Part shown: positions 8,157 to 17,547 of the stretch, in pieces | Layout: every line of letters starts with the position of its first letter | Position numbering within the stretch: position 1 is the first letter of the stretch | Source of the DNA: Nocardia terrae | GTDB lineage: Bacteria > Actinomycetota > Actinomycetes > Mycobacteriales > Mycobacteriaceae | Length of the DNA stretch: 64,000 nucleotides | Assembly (NCBI RefSeq): GCF_009760405.1 | Contig: NZ_WRPP01000011.1 | Location: forward strand, 124,001-188,000 | Reading direction: 5' to 3' | The notes under the pieces: model-generated | Database searches by the model: none | Told to the model about the DNA's origin: nothing | Seen by the model: only the letters and a program-made list of their open reading frames with translations | Position numbers and translations under genes: made by a program

Positions 8157-9608
8157 CTAGGGCAGGGCGATGTACTTGGTGTCGAGGTATTCCTCGATGC
8201 CCTCGAAGCCGCCCTCGCGGCCGAAACCGGATTCCTTCACACCGCCGAACGGGGCGGCCGGGTCGGAGATGACGCCGCGGTTGACGCCGACCATGCCGGT
8301 CTCCAGACCCTCCGCGACTCGCAGGGCGCGGTCCAGGCTGCGCGTGTAAACGTATGCGACCAGACCGAATTCGGTGTTGTTGGCGGCGGCCAGGCCCTGC
8401 TCCTCGGTGTCGAAGCCGACGATCGGGGCGACCGGGCCGAACACCTCCTCGCGCAGGATGCGGGCCACGGGCGGGATATCGGTGAGAACGGTCGCGGGGT
8501 AGAACCAGCCCGGGCCGCCGGGGGCCTTGCCGCCCAGCTTGACCTGCGCGCCCGCCGAGACCGCGTCCTCGACCAGTTCGCTCACGGTGTCGAGCTGGTT
8601 CTCGTTGATGAGCGGGCCGAGCGTGGTCTCCGGGTCGACGCCATTGCCGAGTTTGAAGTCGGCCAGCGCCGCGACCAGCTTGTCGGTGAATTCCTGGCGA
8701 ACCGAATTCTGGACGTGGAAACGGTTCGCGGCGGTGCACGCCTCACCGCCGTTGCGCAGCTTGGCCAGCACCGCGCCCTGCACCGCGGCGTCGATGTCCG
8801 CGTCGTCGAAGACCACGAACGGGGCATTGCCGCCGAGCTCCATGGAGGTGCGCAGCAGGCCGTGCGCGGACTGCTCGACCAGCTTCTTGCCGACCGGGGT
8901 GGAACCGGTGAAGGTCAGCTTGCGCAGGCGCGGATCGTTGAGCAGCGGCGCGGTCACCGCACCCGAGTGCGAGGTGGTGATGACCGACAGCACGCCGTCG
9001 GGCAGCCCGGCCTCGCTGCACAGCTGGGCCAGCAGCAGCATGGTCAACGGCGTTTCGCCCGCGGGCTTCACGATCATGGTGCAGCCCGCGGCGAGCGCCG
9101 GGCCGATCTTGCGGGTGCCCATGGCCAACGGGAAGTTCCACGGGGTGATGGCCAGGCACGGGCCCACCGGCTGCTTGTGCACGAGAATGCGCCCGGTCCC
9201 GGCCGGGGCGGGCTGATAGCGGCCGTGGATCCGGACGGCCTCCTCGCTGAACCAGCGGAAGAACTCCGCGCCGTAACGCACCTCATTGCGGCTCTCCGGC
9301 AGGGCCTTACCCATCTCGAGCGTCATGAGCAGCGCGAACTCCTCGGCCCGCGCCGTGATCGCCTCGAACACCGCGCGCAGGATCTCCCCGCGCTGCCGGG
9401 CCGGAGTCGCGGCCCACTCGGCCTGCACGGCCGCCGCCGCGTCGAGCGCACGTACCCCGTCGTCGGGGGTGGCGTCGGCGACCCGGGCAATGACCTCACC
9501 CGTCGCCGGGTTGAGCACCGGGAACGTCGCACCCCCTGTGGCGTCCACCGGTCCGCCGATCCAGAGTTGCGTGGGAATGGACGAGAGTAGGGAGCTTTCG
9601 GTCACCAT
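8157..9608 (-). CDS. gabD: NAD(P)-dependent succinate-semialdehyde dehydrogenase-type aldehyde dehydrogenase
   Basis: A 483-residue aldehyde dehydrogenase that best fits succinate-semialdehyde dehydrogenase, which oxidises succinic semialdehyde to succinate in the GABA shunt and feeds the TCA cycle. Visible features are the cofactor segment TPWNFPLAM, KPAGETPLT, FTGSTPVGKK, the general base Glu in MELGGNAPF, and the catalytic Cys in GGEACTAANRF. EEVFGPVAP and PFGGVKESGFGREGG lie towards the end. Length and motif spacing are normal for the family. SSADH specificity is inferred from overall pattern; other semialdehydes remain possible. It is convergent with chorismate mutase and divergent from pgi. 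Confidence 0.88.
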   Translation of the reverse strand: MVTESSLLSSIPTQLWIGGPVDATGGATFPVLNPATGEVIARVADATPDDGVRALDAAAAVQAEWAATPARQRGEILRAVFEAITARAEEFALLMTLEMGKALPESRNEVRYGAEFFRWFSEEAVRIHGRYQPAPAGTGRILVHKQPVGPCLAITPWNFPLAMGTRKIGPALAAGCTMIVKPAGETPLTMLLLAQLCSEAGLPDGVLSVITTSHSGAVTAPLLNDPRLRKLTFTGSTPVGKKLVEQSAHGLLRTSMELGGNAPFVVFDDADIDAAVQGAVLAKLRNGGEACTAANRFHVQNSVRQEFTDKLVAALADFKLGNGVDPETTLGPLINENQLDTVSELVEDAVSAGAQVKLGGKAPGGPGWFYPATVLTDIPPVARILREEVFGPVAPIVGFDTEEQGLAAANNTEFGLVAYVYTRSLDRALRVAEGLETGMVGVNRGVISDPAAPFGGVKESGFGREGGFEGIEEYLDTKYIALP

Positions 9609-9727
9609 GAGCTCAGCCTATGCCGGACGGTCGGCAGTACGACGAAATCGGCTCAGCGCTGGGAGAATCCCGCGAATCACGGGTTGTTACCTGCGCGTCA
9701 GATACACAACGTTGTAACCTCGCCCGG

Positions 9728-11361
<1,634 letters not shown>

Positions 11362-11368
<7 letters not shown>

Positions 11369-11726
11369 GCGGGGCGGTCCGGCTGCCGGCCGGACCAGAG
11401 CAGGTCGAGGCCCTCGATCCGATCCGTGACCGTCGCGAACAGGTGCTGTTCGGCGGTGCGGCCGGGCGCGCCGACGTCATGTGGACACGCCAGCGCAGGT
11501 ACACCCCGTCGCCCACCTGGCCGATGGCGGCATCCACCACCTCGAACTCGTCGGGGCCGCCGAACCAGGTCTCGAACCGGCCCGGCGGCACCATGGCGCG
11601 GAAGCGCACCTGCGGCCCCAGGCAGGCCGCCATGTCCGGGAAGTCCCGGCGCACAAGGGAATCGAGCAGCAGACCGGCCGCGGGCCAGGCGCTCTCGGTG
11701 GATTCGGAAACAAGGTTGGTAGTCAT
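11362..11726 (-). pseudogene. NTF2/SnoaL-like protein, frameshifted
   Basis: The ATG at 11726 opens MTTNLVSESTESAWPAAG, continuing with LLLDSLVRRDFPDMAACLG and GRFETWFGG to about RWRVH near position 11485. Downstream the family-like sequence continues in a different frame, as PGRTAEQHLFATVTDRIEGL then DLLWSG, stopping at TGA 11362. One base appears missing between the two parts. Reading straight on gives an arginine/serine-rich tail that looks non-coding. It resembles the small SnoaL/NTF2-like proteins, which bind small molecules. It may be a real pseudogene or a one-base sequence error. The tail overlaps the pgi 3' end by seven bases. Confidence 0.7.
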
Positions 11727-11865
11727 GTTTCCAGTTCTACGATCGGGGCCGGTGCGCCCACATCGGTCGTTCACCCGATCTTGCGCCGCTCATCCCGGCG
11801 GCTCGGTGTCGATCAAGCCGTGCCGCATGGCGAACATCGCGGCCGCGCCCCTACCGAATCCGCAC

Positions 11866-12290
11866 ATGCGGCCTATCACCGTGGAGGAATTCGACGCTCT
11901 ACCAGTCGATAACAGCTTCGTTTACGAGATCGAGAACGGATTCCTGCTCGTGAATGCTCGCCCCCGCGCCGCCTCACAGCCGTGTCCTCGAGAACCTGAC
12001 GATTCAGCTCGAGGACCAGCTTCCTGAAGGGTGGGAAGTCCTATCCAGAGATCGACGCTGAACTGCCGGTAGGGAAGTCGCAACGTCGCGTATCCGATCT
12101 GGTTGTGGCGCGCGAAGAGGTGTTCGATCAGACGCGGGTTCGGAGCGACCGGATGGCGCTGGCTGTCGAAATCAGCTCATCGAGTGAATCGGCGTTGCGG
12201 GACCACTCCATCAAGGCGGGTGAGCACGCGGCGAACGGCATCGCACACTACTGGGTGATCGACCGGCAGATGAACTCGCCGAGTGCGTCG
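11866..12290 (+). pseudogene. Uma2-family (DUF820) endonuclease-like remnant
   Basis: The pieces of one Uma2-type restriction-endonuclease-fold protein appear in three frames. Frame 1 from ATG 11866 reads MRPITVEEFDALPVDNSF then VYEIENGFLLVNARP. After a shift near 11970 it reads RVLENLTIQLEDQLPEGWEV. After another shift near 12048 it reads EIDAELPVG, RRVSDLVVAREEVF, LAVEISSSS and GIAHYWVID. In intact members these fall in one frame, so this copy has at least two frameshifts and a truncated end. Uma2 proteins are often found near mobile elements, but no transposase is nearby. Confidence 0.8.
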
Positions 12291-12295
12291 ACGAC

Positions 12296-12329
12296 GAAGG
12301 CCGCCTGTCAGTTGTGACGGGCGGCCTTC
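12296..12329. terminator. Long hairpin at the 3' ends of the Uma2 remnant and M23 gene
   Basis: Fifteen-base arms, GAAGGCCGCCTGTCA and TGACGGGCGGCCTTC, pair with one G-T wobble around the loop GTTG. There is no T-run on either side. It lies 13 bases past the M23 stop, so it may end that transcript. Nearly the same arms occur after sucD at 16181-16216. Confidence 0.6.
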
Positions 12330-12342
12330 GGGAGTCGGCGGG

Positions 12343-13611
12343 TCAGTCGCGTTCGGGGCCGAGGGAGATGCCGCGGGAGGCCAGCCAGGGGAGCGGGTCG
12401 ATCTTGTCGACGCCGTTCAGCCAGACCTCGAAGTGGCAGTGCGGGCCGGTGGAGAAACCGCGGTTGCCGACCGTGGCGATCTGATCGCCGGCCAGGACGC
12501 GCTGGCCCTGGGACACCGTGGCGGTGTCGATGTGGCCGTAGATGGTCACCGTGCCGTCATCGTGGAGCAGGCGCACCCACATGCCGAAACCCGAAGCGGG
12601 ACCGGCCTCGAGGACGGTGCCGTCGGCCACCGCGTAAATGGGGGTGCCGATCGGCGCTGCGACATCCACGCCCTGATGCGCGACGCCCCAGCGGATGCCG
12701 AAGCCGGAGGTGAAGGTGCCGTTGGCGAACTTGGTCCACAGCGGGCGGTACTTCGACGCCTCCTGGTTGGCCATATCGGCCGCGAACTGCTTGCCCTTCT
12801 CCAGGATGTCGTTGAACTGGTCCAGGCTCGCGGGCGCGTTCGGGCTTACCACCTGCGGTGAACCGGTCGACCCGTCGCCGCCGACCACCGAGGTCGCGGC
12901 GACTTCCTTGACCTGGTTGGCGGCCTGGTAGTCGACATTGCTGCTGTCGTGACTCGAGGACTCGATGGTGGCCTGACCCGCGGCCACGACCGCGCCGGCG
13001 GCGACCGCGATGACCGCGGCGCGACCCTTGAGGGCGGTGGGCGGGGCGGGCACCCGGTGGGTGCCGCCCGCGCGACGCTTGCCGCCGATGCGGGTCGGAC
13101 GGTCCTCGTCGTCGGAATCGGCTTCGCGCGCGGCGCGATTCACGCGCGCTCCGTCGCCGGAGAACTGGAGTTTCTCGCCGGACGCGGTCTTGAACGTGTA
13201 AACCGGGCGATACTCGTCGGAGGGGGTCGGGTCCGCGGTCGGATCCCAATTGGTCCGCGACTGCGGGGCCCAATCATTCGGATTCGGTGCGGCCCAGCCG
13301 TTCACCGTGGTCTGGGCGTTCCAGTCCACTTCGGGTCCGGACTCTTCCCACTGCTGAGTCTCGTTCCACTGCTGGGACTGATCCCACTGCTGCTGAGACT
13401 GATCCCACTGCTGGCCGGCGGCCCACTCCGCGCCGGAATTCCACTGCGCGTCACCGTTCCAGTCCGCGTCGGAGTTCCAGGCTTGGGTGGCGTCCCACTC
13501 GCCGTGGGCGACCGCGGTCTGCGAGGCGGGTGCGTCGAAGCTCGTTGCACCGCTGTAGTTCTCGGCGTCCTCGCGGTAGCGGTGGGCACGTCGGGGGCTG
13601 TGCTGCGTCAA
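12343..13611 (-). CDS. M23 family metallopeptidase, membrane-anchored
   Basis: A 422-residue protein matching the position and type of M. tuberculosis Rv0950c. The N-terminal 100 or so residues are cytoplasmic and unusual, with tryptophan about every seven residues in a Gln/Asn/Asp-rich background (EWAAGQQWDQSQQQWDQSQQ). A membrane segment follows (RAAVIAVAAGAVVAAGQ), then an extracellular linker and the LytM/M23 domain with HQGVDVAAPIGTPIYAVADG, IYGH and HCHFEVW, which carry the zinc ligands. It probably cuts peptidoglycan or regulates an amidase. I choose TTG 13611 because AGGAGG sits nine bases upstream; the longer ORF start at 13722 has no such site. Confidence 0.88.
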   Translation of the reverse strand: MTQHSPRRAHRYREDAENYSGATSFDAPASQTAVAHGEWDATQAWNSDADWNGDAQWNSGAEWAAGQQWDQSQQQWDQSQQWNETQQWEESGPEVDWNAQTTVNGWAAPNPNDWAPQSRTNWDPTADPTPSDEYRPVYTFKTASGEKLQFSGDGARVNRAAREADSDDEDRPTRIGGKRRAGGTHRVPAPPTALKGRAAVIAVAAGAVVAAGQATIESSSHDSSNVDYQAANQVKEVAATSVVGGDGSTGSPQVVSPNAPASLDQFNDILEKGKQFAADMANQEASKYRPLWTKFANGTFTSGFGIRWGVAHQGVDVAAPIGTPIYAVADGTVLEAGPASGFGMWVRLLHDDGTVTIYGHIDTATVSQGQRVLAGDQIATVGNRGFSTGPHCHFEVWLNGVDKIDPLPWLASRGISLGPERD

Positions 13612-14038
13612 GCCTGCCGTCCTCCTGTCCGTGACCGGGTTGTGACATCGACCGCAACGACGGTAACGAAACGATTGCGGCTCAGCAAGCGATGGACATG
13701 GTTCGACACGATGCTGTGACATTCATCACGTTATGGACGGGAATGTGCTCACTGTGCTGGGGGTAACCAAGTGAGTTTTGTCCACGACGCTACGTAGTAG
13801 TAAGCGTCACTCTCCGGGATTCGTGTGCTCCACCTGGCGCCGGGCCAACAAGCTACCGATGAGTAGCATTGACAAGGGCTTTTAGGGCACCGGAGACAGT
13901 ACCGTGACCTGCGCCACTTAGGCTGTATGCGGCTGATTTCCGCTCCATGTGACTGATTAGAGTCCGAGCCGACCCGCCTCCGACGACGGGCCGCCAACCA
14001 AGACGTTGTCACAACAACGCAGACGAGACGGTGAGTAC
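13612..14038. other. Divergent intergenic region, M23 gene / sucC
   Basis: About 427 bases hold promoters for both genes. AGGAGG at about 13621-13626 on the minus strand serves the M23 TTG. A TTGACA occurs at 13870-13875, but I cannot place a convincing -10 at the right distance. No further gene is supported. Confidence 0.4.
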
Positions 14039-15205
14039 ATGGATCTCTTCGAATATCAGGCGAAGGAACTCTTCGTGAAGCACGGAGTGCCTTCGTCCGA
14101 GGGCCGCGTCACTGATACGGCTGAGGACGCGCGTGCGATTGCCGAAGAAATCGGCAAGCCGGTAATGATCAAGTCGCAGGTCAAAGTCGGTGGCCGCGGC
14201 AAGGCCGGTGGCGTGAAGTACGCCGCCACCCCGGACGACGCCTTCACCCACGCGAACAACATCCTGGGCCTGGACATCAAGGGCCACATCACCAAGAAGA
14301 TCCTGGTCGCCGAGGCGAAGGACATCGCCGCGGAGTACTACATCTCCTTCCTGCTGGACCGCTCCAACCGCACCTACCTGGCCATGTGCTCGGTCGAGGG
14401 CGGCATGGAGATCGAAGAGGTCGCGGCCACCAAGCCGGACCGCCTGGCCAAGGTGCCCGTCGACGCCGTCAAGGGTGTCGACCTGGCCTTCGCCCGTTCC
14501 ATCGCCGAGCAGGGCCACCTGCCCGCCGACATCCTGGACGCGGCCGCGGTGACCATTCAGGCGCTGTGGGAGGTCTTCATCAAGGAAGACGCCACCCTGG
14601 TCGAGGTCAACCCGCTGGTTCGCACCCCCAACGACGAGATCCTGGCCCTCGACGGCAAGGTGACCCTGGACGAGAACGCCGAGTTCCGCCACCCCGACCA
14701 CGCCGAGTTCGCGGATATCGACGCCACCGACCCGCTCGAGCTCAAGGCCAAGGAGAACGACCTCAACTACGTCAAGCTCGACGGCGAGGTCGGCATCATC
14801 GGCAACGGCGCGGGTCTGGTCATGTCGACCCTCGACGTGGTCGCCTACGCCGGTGAGAACCATGGCGGCGTCAAGCCCGCCAACTTCCTCGACATCGGCG
14901 GCGGCGCCTCGGCCGCCGTCATGGCCGCGGGCCTGGACGTCATCCTGAACGACGCGCAGGTCAAGTCCGTGTTCGTGAACGTCTTCGGTGGCATCACCGC
15001 CTGTGACGCGGTCGCCAACGGCATCGTGGGCGCGCTGAACACCCTGGGCGACGAGGCCAACAAGCCGCTGGTCGTCCGTCTGGACGGCAACAAGGTCGAG
15101 GAGGGTCGCAAGATCCTCTCCGACTTCAACCACCCGCTGGTGACTCTCGCTCAGACCATGGACGAAGGCGCCGACAAGGCTGCCGAGCTGGCTGCGGCCA
15201 AGTAA
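14039..15205 (+). CDS. sucC: Succinate-CoA ligase (ADP-forming) subunit beta
   Basis: A 388-residue TCA-cycle enzyme subunit that, with SucD, interconverts succinyl-CoA and succinate with nucleotide phosphorylation. The ATP-grasp N-terminus reads MDLFEYQAKELFVKHGVP, followed by KSQVKVGGRGKAGGVK and VEVNPLV. The CoA-ligase part contains GEVGIIGNGAGLVMSTLD, ANFLDIGGGA and FVNVFGGITACD. The ATG at 14039 matches the family start; the frame is open 11 codons upstream without support. sucD begins 13 bases after the stop, so this is an operon. Confidence 0.97.
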   Translation: MDLFEYQAKELFVKHGVPSSEGRVTDTAEDARAIAEEIGKPVMIKSQVKVGGRGKAGGVKYAATPDDAFTHANNILGLDIKGHITKKILVAEAKDIAAEYYISFLLDRSNRTYLAMCSVEGGMEIEEVAATKPDRLAKVPVDAVKGVDLAFARSIAEQGHLPADILDAAAVTIQALWEVFIKEDATLVEVNPLVRTPNDEILALDGKVTLDENAEFRHPDHAEFADIDATDPLELKAKENDLNYVKLDGEVGIIGNGAGLVMSTLDVVAYAGENHGGVKPANFLDIGGGASAAVMAAGLDVILNDAQVKSVFVNVFGGITACDAVANGIVGALNTLGDEANKPLVVRLDGNKVEEGRKILSDFNHPLVTLAQTMDEGADKAAELAAAK

Positions 15206-15218
15206 AGGAACCACGAAC

Positions 15219-16133
15219 ATGTCTATCTTCCTGAACAAGGACAACAAGGTCATCGTCCAGGGCATCACCGGCGGCGAGGGCACCAAGCACACCGCCCTGA
15301 TGCTGAAGGCGGGCACCAACGTGGTCGGCGGTGTCAACGCCCGCAAGGCCGGCACCACCGTCAAGCACACCGACAAGGACGGCAACGAGGTCGAGCTGCC
15401 CGTGTTCGCGTCCGTGGCCGAGGCCATGGAGAAGACCGGCGCCGACACCTCCATCGCCTTCGTGCCCCCGGCCTTCTCGAAGGACGCCATCATCGAGGCC
15501 ATCGACGCGGAGATCCCGCTGCTCGTGGTCATCACCGAGGGCATCCCGGTGCAGGACACCGCCTACGCGTGGGCCTACAACGTGGACAAGGGCAACAAGA
15601 CGCGCATCATCGGCCCGAACTGCCCCGGCATCATCACCCCGGGTGAGTCGCTGGTCGGCATCACCCCGGCCAACATCGCGGGCAAGGGCCCGATCGGCCT
15701 GGTCTCCAAGTCGGGCACCCTGACCTACCAGATGATGTACGAGCTGCGGGACTTCGGTTTCTCCACCGCCATCGGCATCGGCGGCGACCCGGTCATCGGC
15801 ACCACCCACATCGACGCCATCGAGGCGTTCGAGAAGGACCCGGAGACCAAGCTCATCGTCATGATCGGCGAGATCGGCGGCGACGCCGAGGAGCGGGCCG
15901 CGGCCTACATCCAGGCCAACGTCACCAAGCCGGTCGTCGGCTACGTCGCGGGCTTCACCGCGCCGGAGGGCAAGACCATGGGCCACGCGGGCGCGATCGT
16001 GTCCGGCTCGGCCGGTACCGCCCAGGCCAAGAAGGACGCCCTCGAGGCGGCCGGTGTGAAGGTCGGCAAGACGCCTTCGGAGACCGCCGCCCTGGCGCGC
16101 GAGATCCTCGAGAAGGCTTCCATCAGCGCTTGA
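15219..16133 (+). CDS. sucD: Succinate-CoA ligase subunit alpha
   Basis: A 304-residue alpha subunit. It starts MSIFLNKDNKVIVQGITGGE with the CoA-binding fold. Later come ITEGIPVQD, RIIGPNCPGIITPGE and GLVSKSGTLTYQM. GHAGAIVSG carries the phospho-histidine loop that relays phosphate between the active sites. AAGGAACC just before ATG 15219 is a good ribosome site. It is co-transcribed with sucC and closed by a perfect palindromic hairpin about 47 bases after the stop. Confidence 0.97.
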   Translation: MSIFLNKDNKVIVQGITGGEGTKHTALMLKAGTNVVGGVNARKAGTTVKHTDKDGNEVELPVFASVAEAMEKTGADTSIAFVPPAFSKDAIIEAIDAEIPLLVVITEGIPVQDTAYAWAYNVDKGNKTRIIGPNCPGIITPGESLVGITPANIAGKGPIGLVSKSGTLTYQMMYELRDFGFSTAIGIGGDPVIGTTHIDAIEAFEKDPETKLIVMIGEIGGDAEERAAAYIQANVTKPVVGYVAGFTAPEGKTMGHAGAIVSGSAGTAQAKKDALEAAGVKVGKTPSETAALAREILEKASISA

Positions 16134-16180
16134 TGTTCTCGTGAGCGGTGAGTGGGTACGCCCGCTCGAACAGCTGAATA

Positions 16181-16216
16181 CGAAGGCCGCCTGTCGAATT
16201 CGACAGGCGGCCTTCG
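16181..16216. terminator. Perfect 36-base palindromic hairpin after sucD
   Basis: An 18-base arm, CGAAGGCCGCCTGTCGAA, is followed directly by its exact reverse complement. The pairing tip is GAATTC. It probably terminates sucCD transcription. The core GAAGGCCGCCTGTC also forms the hairpin at 12296. Confidence 0.7.
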
Positions 16217-16404
16217 TGATTCGCGGGGTGTGAGGAATCGGTGGGTTTGCGGGCGGATCGCATCGGGTAAAGCGGTCGTGTTCTGCGCCGATTCAGGTAT
16301 TGCGGTAAGGCCACGGCGGGTGGTAGATGGTGCCCCCGGCCGTCAAGTGCAGTAGCGTCGGTAAAGGTTCGTGAACCACTCACGACTCGATAGGAGACGA
16401 CGAC

Positions 16405-17406
16405 ATGTCATACCCGACCGGGGGCTCGGGATACAACGCGCCCCAGCCGACGCCCTCTTCCGCACCCGGATACGGCTCGCAGCCCGCAGGCGCTCCCGCT
16501 GCCGGTTCGGGATCGTCGCCCATCGCGGGCAAGGGGCTGCCGTTCTTCCTCGCCGTGGGCGTGGCCGCGCTCGGCGTCATCAACTTCCTGATGGGCTTCG
16601 CGCCCTTCGAGGGCTTCGACCTGGGTGGCGCGGGCAAGGCCGACCACAGCCTGTTCCAGTTCACCGGCGGTGGCGCTCTGGTGGCGCTGTTGCTGCTGGC
16701 GGGACTGCTGGCGGGTCTGTCGCTGCTGCCGAAGCCGAGCAGCAACACCGCACTCGTGGCGGCCGCGTCGCTGGCCGGGTTCCTCGCCATCCTGTTCAGC
16801 TCCTTCGACCTCGGTGAGGGCTACTCGCTGAAGTGGGGCGGCTGGGCGATCCTGTTCCTGGCCTTCGTGCAGGCCGTGGTGGCCGTCGTGGCGCTGCTGT
16901 TCGAGATGGAGATCATCAAGGCTCCGGAGCCGAAACCGGCCGCGCCGCAGGGTGGTTACGGCCAGCCGCAGCAGCCGTTCAGCACGACCGGGCCGCAGTC
17001 GCAGTTCTCGGCCTTCGGCCAGCAGCCGCAGCAGCCCTCGTACGGTCAGCAGCCGCAGCAGTCTTCGTACGGCCAGCAGGCCGGGCAGCCGTCCTATGGC
17101 CAGCAGGCCGGGCAGTCCTCCTACGGTCAGCAGGGTTACGGTCAGCAGCCGGCCGGATACGGCACCGGTTCGCAGCCGACCTACGGTCAGCAGCAGCCGT
17201 CCTACGGTCAGCAGCCGCAGCAGCCGTCCTACGGCCAGCAGTCGCCGTACGGCCAGCAGCCGCAGCAGCCCGCGGGCAGCGCGGACGCGACCCAGCACTT
17301 CGGTGGTCAGGCGCAGCGCCCGGCGCAGCCGTTCGGCGGCGAGCAGTCGTCGGATCCGGCCGCCGACGCCACCCGTGCGTTCCGACCGGGCCAGGACGAC
17401 AAGTAG
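16405..17406 (+). CDS. DUF5336 family membrane protein (34 kDa antigen homologue) with YGQQ-repeat tail
   Basis: A 333-residue homologue of M. tuberculosis Rv0954. Residues 1-40 are Gly/Ser/Pro-rich, then about four membrane helices follow (GLPFFLAVGVAALGVINF, LVALLLLAGLLAGLSLL, LVAAASLAGFLAILF, WAILFLAFVQAVVAVVALLF). The C-terminal 150 residues are low-complexity repeats of the type PSYGQQPQQ, SYGQQAGQ and YGQQPAGYG, then DATRAFRPGQDD. The repeats resemble prion-like Y/G/Q/S domains that can self-associate. Rv0954 has, as far as I recall, been linked to cell division. It lies between sucCD and the DUF6350 gene, as in mycobacteria. Confidence 0.88.
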   Translation: MSYPTGGSGYNAPQPTPSSAPGYGSQPAGAPAAGSGSSPIAGKGLPFFLAVGVAALGVINFLMGFAPFEGFDLGGAGKADHSLFQFTGGGALVALLLLAGLLAGLSLLPKPSSNTALVAAASLAGFLAILFSSFDLGEGYSLKWGGWAILFLAFVQAVVAVVALLFEMEIIKAPEPKPAAPQGGYGQPQQPFSTTGPQSQFSAFGQQPQQPSYGQQPQQSSYGQQAGQPSYGQQAGQSSYGQQGYGQQPAGYGTGSQPTYGQQQPSYGQQPQQPSYGQQSPYGQQPQQPAGSADATQHFGGQAQRPAQPFGGEQSSDPAADATRAFRPGQDDK

Positions 17407-17547
17407 TTTCCGGTTCATGAGGGCGGCCTCCGGTGTGTCACCGGGGGCCGTTTTCTTTGCCGTGCCCGATTCCAAGCAAGTGCTGTGCGCCGGTCGACCG
17501 GCGCGCCTGACCCCCCGGTTTCCGAGATGCTGCCACGCTGGTTGTCC

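Noticed and set aside
16950..17290. Short direct repeats that might suggest a CRISPR array
   Set aside because: The repeats keep the reading frame and encode SYGQQ units; spacers are not unique and no cas genes are present.
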